DNA of 64,000 bases from positions 116,648,377-116,712,376 of the forward strand of contig CM045992.1 in assembly GCA_025175895.1 (NCBI GenBank), read 5' to 3'. Under the pieces are notes generated by a model. The model saw only the letters and a program-made list of their open reading frames with translations. It made no database searches and was not told the origin of the DNA. Source of the DNA: Wurfbainia villosa (Eukaryota; Streptophyta; Magnoliopsida; Zingiberales; Zingiberaceae). The translations under genes and the position numbers were made by a program. Each line of letters opens with the position of its first letter. Position 1 is the first letter of the stretch. Positions 54,928-64,000 of this stretch are shown here, one piece after another.

Positions 54928-56318
54928 TGAAGGGGATCCTTGGAAGCTAGAGGGGGGGTGAATAGCTTGTTTTCGTTCGATGATGGAATTTGTTCGCGTT
55001 CGTCTCTACAAAACTCGTTATGCATAGCGGAATATAGATAATAGTAATAACAAGAAACAAGACAAACATGAACACAAGAATATAACGTGGTTTGGAACCT
55101 CAAGGTTCCTACTCCACGGTTGAGCTCAACGAGCTCTAGTGATGCACACGCAACCACTAATCAATAACTCCTTCTCGACACAAGTCGGAGGCGGAGAAAT
55201 CCCTTACAATAGTTCACAACAATAAACTAAATACAACAAGCAAATAATATGAAATACAATACAATATAAGTAAAGAAAACACTTTACAAATGTCTTTTGA
55301 TTGCTTGCTTATTGATCGCTTGAAGCATGGTTGAAGACTTTGATTTGCAGCAGCAAATCGCCTCAAGAACGTCCAAGAAATTGGATGCTTTTTCCTCCTC
55401 CATGAGCTCCATTTAAAGCTTCTACCTGGGCTGGAAAATGTCGATCAGTCGACTGCTCGGGACCATCAGTTGACTGATGCCACTGTTGTCGTGAGACAAC
55501 GACTAGATTCAATGGATCCATCATCAGTCGACTGATTATGATCATCAGTCGACTGATAGAGCCTCCACTCAGCTAACCCCGTGATCGAGTCGGACTCATT
55601 CGTGCGAAACACGAGCACCCGATCGGTGATCACAATATCGATCATTGCTCGGCCGATCGATTATTGCCCTCCTCGGTAGTCATTTGTTATGACACTTCGC
55701 GATCAAACCCTAGTTGACTCACGCGATCTATAACACACCTCAAACATGAGGTTTTAACCTCGACCATGAGGTTTAACTCAAGTATGGTGCCCCCATACTT
55801 GCTAGACCACCCTTAGCCTAGACCTAAGCCTTCTAGCCACCTCCGTCAACCTCACGCCTCTCGGATCCCTCCAAGTCATCCATGACTTGTTCATCCATTG
55901 CGCTAGCCTTCAGGTGCTTCCATCGGCTATGTCATGCTAACGGTGTCTACACCGCTAAGGCACATTGGACTTACACTGCCAAGACTCCGCTTGGACTTTA
56001 CGCCGCCAATCATTGGACTTATGTTGCCAAGACTCCCGTTTGGACTTTGCACCGCCAATATCAAACCCCTTGGACTTCTCAAATGCCAAGACTCAAGCTT
56101 GGACTTTCTCTTGCCAACCCATGTTGGACTTTCCATGCCAAGACCCATGCTTGGACTTTACATGCCAAGTGTCCCACTTGGACTTTCCATGCCAAGTACC
56201 CATGACTTGGACTTTCCCATGACAATTACATTGTCATATATTTTTGTCGAACATCAAAACATCTCTCGAGTCAAGCTCGAGTCCTGGTCAATCCTGACCT
56301 GGGCCGATTGCACCAACA
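54928..56318 (-). repeat. 3' LTR of element E
   Basis: A 1391-bp LTR. On the plus strand it starts TGAAGGGGATCC (TGTAGGGG in the other LTR) and ends GATTGCACCAACA. It carries CAGTCGACTG motifs (55440-55560), the CTTGGACTT/CCAAGAC repeat zone (55960-56215) and, where F has TATAAAAGGAGCTC, the degenerate minus-strand TTTAAATGGAGCTC (near 55400-55415). Frames at 55882-56341 are repeat translations. Confidence 0.9.
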
Positions 56319-56334
56319 ATCTCCCCCTTTTTGA
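56319..56334 (-). promoter_or_regulatory. Polypurine tract of element E
   Basis: On the minus strand CATCAAAAAGGGGGAGAT ends directly at the LTR start TGTTGGTGC, identical to the tract of F at 30687-30700. Confidence 0.85.
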
Positions 56335-58150
56335 TGTTTGACAAAAACCAAAATAAACTATTGAGTTAGAACACTAACTCAAATCTCTTACCAATTATCC
56401 CAAATTGGTAATTTTACCTTCTCTCCCTTTTTGACATACATCAAAAAGGTTATCTCTCCAAGGAGGTCAATGTCTCATGTCCCAATGAGATCTTACAATC
56501 TCCCCCTTGGTCCAAAAATACCTAGGATGCCTACCATCTTCCTAGTGATAAGTCTCATATCACTCGAGAGAGGAAATCCTATACACTCTCCCAATTTCCA
56601 AATTGGGTATCTCAAAATCTCTTTTTCTCCTCCCCATGAGGAAAAAATATCATCCATCATCCCATGATGGATACCTCCCCCTAAAGGTTTGCTCCTCCTT
56701 GACCATTGCACCAACAATGTCCTTGGAAAGTCCTTAAGCCAATAGGAACTCTAAACCATCAAAAATAAGGTTCAAAGTTCAAACATGAACTTTCCTATAC
56801 CTTAAATTTGATACATTATCCTAACACTTCTCCTAATCCATATCCAATGGATTTTCACCCTTTATAATGCTTCCCAAAGCATATCTTAGGGTTAGGAGTG
56901 TTTAGGGAACTTTACCATAGCTGAAAATGGGATAAACAAATCTTATTTTCCCAAAATCGACCTGGCAGTCGACTTTATCATAGATCGATCATTGCCACTC
57001 CATCGATCATTGCCACCAAGCAATCGATAGCTAATACAATTTCAATTATCAGAAATGGATTTTGGAAATTCATAAATAATTATACTTATATCGAAAAATC
57101 ATGAAAATTTATACGTATAATACTTATGACACATACAATGGGTGAAAAATGATAGAAAAATATTTTACCCATAAAATATTGAAATTGATACAAAATCCAA
57201 AAGTGAATAAAAACTTCTAAGTTTTGGCTCAATTTGTATCAACTTCATCAATGGTAATTGCTATCAAAAGATAGACTTCACCAAGGTTTTCTAAATTGAT
57301 TTTAAAATATTTTCAAAACCTTATTTTGGATCATATTCCTTGGGCTTAATGTACATGACTTGTACACAAGCTTTCCCAATGATCCACAAATGAAATAAGA
57401 TGAGTTTTAGTTCATCTAGATGCAAAAACTATGCACCTTGAACTTAACTCATATCCTAGTATCTCACATGTATCTAGGGTGTATAAATACACATACATGT
57501 CAATGTAATATGAGATGTGGGTTTTGTTCTCCCTAATCTAGGGTTTCATGCATTTTTCTAAGGCAACTCTACTTGATTCCCTTATAAATGGGACTCCAAG
57601 TCATGTCATTATCCTTAAATCAATTTTAATCAATTTAAATGCATGAAATGATCATGGCATAATGATAGCAATAATTAAGCATGACCAATGATCATGATGT
57701 CATGGCATATGATTAAATCTAAAAACACATGACATTTAATCCTTAATCCTAAACATGATCATGACATATAAATGATAAAAATGAACATGATGTCATGACA
57801 TGTTATATAGCAAACAAAGCATGACATATAAAAAGTATAGGTATAATAATACCTAAATTTTAATATTAGTTGTCATTTGCTATAATTAGATTTATTTTGT
57901 CATATTACTACTAATCTCCCAAGTGTGCCAAAAATCCAAAATGACACACTAAGACCTCTAATCCTAAATTGTGTCAATTTGATCATTTTATCGCACTTCT
58001 CAAGATATATTGGCACATCCTAAGATCTTTTAGGATTTAAGATTAAAAACACATTCCCAAGGTAACCATAACTTTGAAAATGACCCAAGGTGCCACCTTT
58101 GCCATGGTTGAGTTAACTACCCATCCAATCAAGGTTGGCACACCCTAAAC
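56335..58150 (-). other. Conserved non-coding region of element E
   Basis: No gene on either strand. It matches 19854-21245 plus 30529-30686 of element F in the same order, for example CTCATTGGGACATGAGACAT where H entered F, and the block with CACTCCTAACCCTAAGATAT. Two separate copies therefore keep this region in place of pol. Confidence 0.75.
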
Positions 58151-58154
58151 CCAT

Positions 58155-59850
58155 CTAGCGTGAATCAATCGCGCTCTTAGGAACCCAAAACCTATTTGAG
58201 CTCCTAGGGTTAATTAGGTATTCCTTAGGGATAACCTCCCTAGATACCTTCCTAATGACCCTCCTAGGCTTGGTAACCTTGGTCATTTTGGTCTTGCCTA
58301 GGTTAACCTTAGTGGCCACCCTAGGTTTCTTTGAAACCCTAACCACTAGGCACAAACCTTGGTTACTCTTAGGGAAAACTTCCCTAGTAACCTTGGTCTT
58401 CCTAGACCTAGTTTGTATTCCATAATCAAATAGAACACTATGATAAGTCACCTTAGGCTTAGGTTTGTGACTCAAACCCTTCTTGCCCTTGGTTGACTTT
58501 TGTCTCTTAAGTCCTAGGTGTTAACTCTTGGTCCTAGACTCTTGACTTTGACCATTTGACCCTTTAACTTGATTTTGCATCTTTGCAAGGGTCTTTTCTA
58601 ATTTTTCAAGTCTTGACCTCAAGACTTGATTTTCAAACTCTAATTGTCCAATTTTAGAATTTTGATTTAATCCTTAGGCGTTGTTCTTCCTAGGCATATG
58701 TCTAGTCCATTTAGGGTTAAAACTTAGGTGCTTTTGGACCTTTCTAATTGTCTCCCTAGGTAGAATTGGTCTAGAATTATTTGACCTAAATTTTTCTTGA
58801 GATAAATTTGTTTTAGAGGCATTAGTCCCAAATTTCTTCTTATTATTAAAATGAATATTCTTAGCTCCTAGGCAAAAATATTTATTGTTCCTAGCATATT
58901 TTTCATGATAAATTGCAAGGGAATTAAAATTCCTAGCATGTTTTCTGACATTTAAATTAGAAGGAGCATTACTAAAATATATCTTAGGGTTAGCCTTAGC
59001 TCCCCCTACATGTGATGCTCCATTTTGAGCCTTTTTCTCCCCCTTTTTGCATTGACTCCGGTAATGTCCCGATTGTCGGCACTTGAAGCAAATGACTTGC
59101 TCCTTGCTTTTGATAGTTGGGGGACCGGCATCCTTGATTTTTGGCGTTGGTGGAGCTTTTCTTACTCTTTTCGGACACTTACTCTTGTAGTGTTTGGATT
59201 CCCTACACCCAAAGAAAATAATATTAATTTTATTATTACTTGACATGCTTGAGTTACCTAGGGTGGTGATGAGGTTCTCCTTCCTCTCTACCGGATGTAG
59301 ATGGTTCTTCTTGTTGCTCCGGTGTTGAGGATGCTCTAATCTCCTCCCCGTCAATCCTAGAGGTGGAGGTCTCCTCCAATTCTTCCTCTTCCTCTTCCTC
59401 TTCCTCCTTGGATGTTGATGGTCTCTCAACCTCCAAGTCCTCACTTCCTCGTGAGGATGATGTGCTTGCCTCTTCAGTCCCTTCCTCTTGGACCGGTGAT
59501 GGACTTTTATGGAGTTTGGCCAAATCGCTTCAAAACTCTTTGGCATCCATGCACTCACCTAGGCTACACAAGAAGTCATTGGGAATTAAATCAAAAATGA
59601 AATTGATTACCTTCTTGTTTTTCTCAAATCTTTGGAGTTGATCTTCACTCCATTTCTTCTTCTTGAGGAAGCCACCCTTTGGTCCTTTTGGATATTCGAA
59701 TCCTTCCATCAAAATGGACCACTCCTCAAGGTCTCTCATCATCAAAAAATTTTTAATTCTCGCCTTCCAAGAATTGAAACCTTCTTGTCCATAGAAGGCA
59801 TAGGGAATTGGGGTGTTGATATCTCATCCTAATTGTTCTTCCAACTCCAT
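58155..59850 (-). pseudogene. gag: gag of element E, broken
   Basis: ATG at 59850 (MELEEQLG, then TGA). The frame goes on with PYAFYGQEGFNSWKARIKNF and MMMRDLEEWSILMEGFEYPK, a stop at 59530, then an acidic Ser/Glu-rich linker. A frameshift near 59260 leads to the knuckle region. The first knuckle reads FFGCRESKHYKSKC (first cysteine lost); the second, CFKCRQSGHYRSQC, is intact. A stop after MPRKNNA (58674), a coiled-coil segment and the end VIRKVSREVIPKEYLINPRS followed by SNRFWVPKSAIDSR and TAG (58155-58157) follow. Same end as F. Confidence 0.85.
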
Positions 59851-59902
59851 CTTCACCCTCTAGCGTGCTCCCTCAGTTGTTAAACTTTGAAGAGCGACCT
59901 CA

Positions 59903-59913
59903 CTCTGATACCA
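59903..59913 (-). promoter_or_regulatory. Second primer-type site in element E, before gag
   Basis: TGGTATCAGAG on the minus strand, two bases after the TRIM LTR. It is followed by GAGGTCGCTCTTCAAAG, which is the leader found directly after the primer site in F (18236 onwards). This is therefore the original primer site and leader of E. Confidence 0.85.
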
Positions 59914-59915
59914 CT

Positions 59916-60435
59916 TGTTAGTGCCTATAAGATTCATATATCTCCACAATGGCATAATATTGTCTACTTTGGGCCTAAGCCCTCATGGTTTTGTTTTTGG
60001 GCTTTACCCAAAAGGCCTCATACCAATGAAGATATCTTTTCATCTTATACGCACATGATCTTCTCCATGTCTTATCAATGTGGGACTTTGATTGTATTCT
60101 CAATACTCCAACAATCCTCCCCCCCCCCTCAAACGAAGGACCACATTGACCCCCCCCCCCCTCAAGTCTATCCGTCCTCGAAGGACATCCTCTGCTTGAT
60201 GTCTGATCCTTAACCCACCAGGATTTCCTGCCAACTATCTGGTCCTCCTGACCCAGCTGGACTTCCTGCCAGTTGTCCAGCCCTTTTGGCCCAACTGAAT
60301 TTCCTACCAAATGTTCGGTCCTCCCGACCCAACTGGACTTTTTTCCTAGTGTCTGATTCTCTTGATCCAGACAAGGGGGCTCAACTTCCTTCGTTCGAGG
60401 TTCATGGCTTGACATGGACCATGACTCTGATACCA
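59916..60435 (-). mobile_element. TRIM unit inside element E
   Basis: On the minus strand: primer site (60435-60425), about 310 bp internal region, polypurine tract GAGGGGGGGGGGAGGAT (60130-60114), and one 198-bp LTR (60113-59916, TGTTGGAGTATTGAG to GGCACTAACA). The LTR contains AAAGTCCCACATTGATAAG, a motif common in short plant LTRs. The internal region has about four degenerate 38-bp units (CAGTTGGGTCGGGAGGACC type, 60215-60345). The copy at 6577-6819 shows that this internal start normally follows the TRIM's own LTR. The frame at 59975-60436 is not a gene. Confidence 0.75.
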
Positions 60436-60437
60436 CT

Positions 60438-61890
60438 TGTAGGGGATCCTTGGAAGCTAGAGGGGGGGTGAATAGCTTATTTTTGTTCGATGATGGAATA
60501 CGTTCGCGTTCGTCTCTACAAAACTCGTTATGCGCAGCGGAATATAGATAATAGTAATAACAAGAAATAAGACAAACACGAACACAAGAATATAACGTGG
60601 TTCAGAATCTCAAGGTTCCTACACCACGGTTGAGTTCAACGAGCTCTAGTGATGCACACGCAACCACTAATCAATAACTCCTTCTCAACATAAGTCGGAG
60701 GCGGAGAAACTCCTTACAATAGTTTACAACAATAAACTAAATACAACAAGCAAATAATATGAAATACAATGCAATATAAGTAAAGAAAACACTTTACAAA
60801 TGTCTTTTGATTGCTTGCTTGTTAATCGCTTGAACCGTGGTTGAAGACCTTGATTTGCAGCAGCAAATCGCCTCAAGAACATCCAAGAAATTGGATGCTT
60901 TTTCCTCCTCTACAAGCTCCATTTAAAGCTTCTGCCTGGGATGGAAAACGTCGATTAGTCGACTGCTCGGGACCATCAGTCGATTGATGTCACTGTTGTC
61001 GTGAGACAACGGCTAGATCCACGCTGGAAAGATTCAACAGGTCCATCATCAGTGGACTGATTATGACCATCAGTCGACTGATAGAGCCTCCACTCATCGC
61101 TAACCCCAGCAATGAGTCGACCATTCTCAGGCGAAAAACCGAGCACCGACCGATCGATCAATATCGCATTGCTCGCCGATCGCCTCCTCCTCTGGCAATC
61201 AACTACTATGGCACTTCCCATAGTCAAACCCTAATTGACTCACACCAGTCGACTGTCATATGGCACCAATCGACTGGCACACCTCAAACATGAGGTTTTA
61301 ACCTCCCCCATGAGGTTTAACCCAAGTATGGTGCCCCCATACTTGCTAGACCACCCTTAGCCTAGACCTAAGCCTTCTAGTCACCTCCATCAGCCTCACG
61401 TCTCTCGGATTCCTCCAAGTCATCCATGACTTGTTCATCCATTGCGCTAGCCTTCAAGTTCTTCCATTGACTATGTCATGCTAACGGTGTCTACACCGCC
61501 AAGGCACATTGGACTTACGCTTCCAAGACTCCGCTTGGACTTTACGTCGTCAATCATTGGACTTATATTGTCAAGACTCCCACTTAAACTTTATGCCGCC
61601 AATATCAAACCCCTTGGACTTCTCAAATGCCAAGACTCAAGCTTGGACTTTCCCTTGCCAACCCATGTTGGACTTTCCATGCCAAGACCCATGCTTGGAC
61701 TTTTCCTTGCCAAGACCCATGCTTGGACTTTACATGCCAAGTGTGCCACTTGGACTTTCCATGCCAAGTACCCATGACTTGGACTTTCCCATGAAAATTA
61801 CATTGTCATATGTTTTTGTCGAACATCAAAACATCTCTCGAGTCAAGCTCGAGTCCTGGTCAATCGTGACCTGGGCCGATTGCACCAACA
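60438..61890 (-). repeat. 5' LTR of element E
   Basis: A 1453-bp LTR. The minus strand starts TGTTGGTGCAATCGG at 61890 and ends GGATCCCCTACA at 60438, followed by the primer site at 60435. It contains CAGTCGACTG motifs (60955-61275), the CTTGGACTT zone (61505-61795) and a minus-strand TTTAAATGGAGCTT near 60915-60930 in place of a TATA box. Confidence 0.9.
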
Positions 61891-62497
61891 AAGTCTGCCT
61901 TTTTAAATGGGGTAATTAAGAAAGAAGTGTACGTTGAACAACCACCGGGGTTTGAAAGTACAAACTTTCCAGACCACGTATTTAAACTGAAAAAAGCCCT
62001 ATATGGACTGAAACAAGCACCTCGTGCTTGGTATGAAAGGTTGTCCACATTTCTAATAGACAAAGGGTTAACAAGAGGTCAGATTGATCCAACACTATTT
62101 CTGAAAAGAGATGGTGAAAATATTTTTGTAGCCCAAGTCTATGTAGATGACATAATCTGTGGCTCGAATAATAAGAACTATCTGAACGAGTTTATAGGAC
62201 ACATGGAGAGCGAGTTTGAGATGAGTCTTGTGGGAGAATTGACCTTCTTCCTCGGACTTGACATCAAACAAACAAAGGAAGGTATATATGTTCATTAGTC
62301 TAGGTATGCCATGAATTTGCTAAAGAAGTTTAATATGCAGAATTCAAAGGAGATATCCACTCCTATGGCACAAAGCACAAATCTAGGACAAGATGATGGA
62401 GGAAAATTAGTGGATCCAAAATACTATAGGAGTATGATTGGTAGTTTGCTATAAATCATAGCTAGTCGACCTGATATTTTATATGCTGTGGGGTTGG
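61891..62497 (+). pseudogene. Reverse transcriptase of element D, second part, and start of RNase H
   Basis: After AAGTC the D frame continues exactly: the codons read MDVKS-AFLNGVIKKEVYVEQPPG across the E insertion. YGLKQAPRAWYERL, the catalytic VYVDDIICG (near 62140) and GLDIKQTKEGIYVH end with a stop at 62296. In the same frame follow SRYAMNLLKKFNMQNSKEIS, YYRSMIGSLL, a stop and ASRPDILYAVGL. At about 62497 the D sequence ends at a junction with an E-type gag. Confidence 0.9.
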
Positions 62498-64000
62498 GTT
62501 AATTAGGTATTCCTTAGGGATAACCTCCCTAGATACCCTCCTAATGACCCTCTTAGACTTGGTAGCCTTGGTCATTTAGGTTTTGCCTAGGTTAACTCTA
62601 GAGGTGACTCCCCTTGTAACCTTCTTAGTGGCCTCCCTAGGTTTCCTTGAAACCCTAGCCACTAGGCACACACCTTGGTTACCCTTAGGGATGACTTCCC
62701 TAGTAATTTTGGTCTTCCTAGACCTAGTTTGAGTTCCATAATCAAATGGAACATTGTGATAGGTCTTTTTGGGCTTAGGCTTGCCCTTGGATGGTTCTTG
62801 TTTCTTTGGTCTTTGACTTTGACTTCTAGACCCTAGGCTTTGACTATTTGACCCTTGCATTTGATTTTGTATATTTCTAAGGGTCTTTTCAAGTTTCTCA
62901 AGTCTTGACCTCAAGGCTTGATTCTCTAACTCTAGTTGTTCAATTTTTGATTTTTAATCTATTCTTTGGACATGAGACTTCCTAGGCATGTGTCTAGTCC
63001 ATTTAGGGTTAAAACCTAAATGGTCCTCAATTTTCCTAATACTTTTCTTAGGTAAAATATTTTTAGGGACATTAATCCCAAATTTCTCCTTATTCCTAAG
63101 GTTGACATTCTTAGCTCCTAAACAATACTCTCTATTTCTAGCATGCTCTTTATGATAAATTGCAAGATTGCTAAAATTATTTTTAGCATACTTTTTGACA
63201 TTTAAATTAGAATGTGCATTATTGAAATATACCTTAGGGTTAGCTTTTGAAGCTCCCCCTACATTGTTGACTCCTTCTTGGCCTTTTTTCCTCCCCTTAG
63301 GGCATTGACTCCTAAAATGCCCTTTTTGTTGACATTTGAAGCAAATGATATGTTCCTTATATTTAATTATTGAGGGATCGACTTCCTTTGACTTTTCTTA
63401 ACTTTTAGGTGCCGGAGGAACTTTCTTGACCCTTTTAGGACACTTACTCTTGTAGTGCTCATACTCCCTACACTAAAAAACACATTATATGAATTTTATT
63501 TTGAAATGATGTGCTTGAGTTACCTTGGTCAATGATGGTGGTTTGGACTTCTTCTTCTTGACCAGAGGTAGACGGTTCCTCTTGAGGTTGCTCCGGTGTA
63601 GGAATTCTCTCCTCCCTCTCAATCCTTGAAGTGAAGATTTCTTCCAATTCTTCAACCTCCTCTTCCACCGATCCGAAAGTTAACTCCTCCTCAACTTCCA
63701 AATCTTCACTTGCTTGTGAGGATGATGTGTTTGCTTCCTCTTTTTGTGCCGATTAAGACTCCTCATAGAATCTTGCCAACTTACTCCATAGCTCATTGGC
63801 ATCCATGTAATCCCCTAGCTTGCACAAAATGTCATTAGGTATCAAATCAATAACAAATTTTACTACCTTATCATTTTTCTTGAAGGCTTGGACTTGCTCT
63901 TCGGTCCATCTCTTCTTCTTGAGGTATCCACCTTTTGGTCCTCTAGGATAGTCAAATCCTTCCATCAAGGCAGACCACTCCTCAAAATCCTTCATCATGA
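62498..64000 (-). pseudogene. gag: E-type gag fragment (element L)
   Basis: A third copy of the gag-only family's Gag, read on the minus strand and entering the window from the right. N-terminal MMKDFEEWSALMEGFDYPRG and ELWSKLARFYEES (63998-63753), acidic linker (63701-63468), a first knuckle damaged by a stop (near 63440-63480), a second CFKCQQKGHFRSQC (near 63300-63340), then the coiled coil SRLEKLEKTL and the basic region (62914-62576). It ends at the EYL-equivalent position, 22 codons before the stop used in E and F, because it is fused to element D at about 62497. Confidence 0.8.

Larger units (their letters stand above)
54928..61890 (-). mobile_element. Element E: gag-only SIRE-type retrotransposon with an embedded TRIM unit
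   Basis: A 6963-bp element on the minus strand with exact AAGTC duplications at 54923-54927 and 61891-61895. Order on the minus strand: 5' LTR (61890-60438), primer site (60435-60425), TRIM internal region and TRIM LTR (60424-59916), a second primer site (59913-59903), gag (59850-58155), about 1.8 kb non-coding, polypurine tract, 3' LTR (56318-54928). No pol. Apart from the TRIM unit the layout equals element F. The first 280 bp of the two LTRs differ by roughly 5% by eye, so the copy is older than F. Confidence 0.9.

Noticed and set aside
59975..60436. 153-codon minus-strand frame as a protein
   Set aside because: It covers the TRIM internal region, polypurine tract and part of its LTR; repeats of 38 bp explain its openness.
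1..64000. Host protein-coding genes
   Set aside because: Every frame with recognisable domains belongs to a retrotransposon; no other frame shows a known domain or exon-like structure that I could support.

Overview
The window is plant nuclear DNA that consists almost entirely of LTR retrotransposons inserted into one another. I found no convincing host protein gene, rRNA, tRNA or CRISPR array. The organism is a flowering plant: there are SIRE/Maximus-type and Angela/BARE-like Ty1-copia elements primed by initiator tRNA-Met (TGGTATCAGAG), a non-autonomous Ty3-gypsy element with a TGGCGYC-type primer site, a hAT-type MITE, and an Au-like SINE. A monocot with a large genome is plausible, but the sequence does not prove it. 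Element letters used here are my own.

Left part (1-12036). An LTR of family B/E, read on the minus strand (1-886 and 6303-6576), is split by element A (887-6297, minus, target duplication ACTAT). A is a pol-less copia copy whose Gag has lost its zinc knuckle, and a GC-rich TIR-like element sits inside it. To the right come a TRIM fragment (6577-6819), a 94-bp tandem array (6821-7385) and an unclassified old gypsy-like background. A 1.6-kb solo LTR (8928-10530, ATAGA duplication) has landed in that background.

Middle part (12037-33225). Gypsy element G (12037-33225) carries copia element F (16718-32209, CCAAC) in its 3' LTR, and F carries copia element H (21251-30523, ATTGG). This is a three-level nest whose borders can be read to the base. 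G and F lack pol. H has the remains of all pol domains.

Right-middle part (33226-43207). Old background holds an antisense PF04195-like reading frame, a 500-bp hAT MITE, a gypsy-like LTR with an Au SINE in it, a decayed gypsy-like internal region, and fragments of E-type and A-type LTRs.

Right part (43208-64000). SIRE-type element C (from 43208) is interrupted in its RNase H region by SIRE-type element D (from 49093). D is interrupted within its reverse transcriptase by E (54928-61890, AAGTC). D stops abruptly at about 62497, where it is fused to another minus-strand E-type gag (L) that runs off the window. The far ends of C and D are not in view.

How the parts relate: autonomous-type SIRE elements (C, D; both now broken) sit beside gag-only elements (A, E, F, L) that keep LTRs, primer site, polypurine tract and gag but no pol. 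Those must have used pol proteins supplied in trans. The most unusual structures are four leader hairpins with one shared apical sequence in H, the conserved gag-only layout of E and F, and a TRIM unit placed exactly at the LTR/primer-site junction of E. Identity estimates are by eye.
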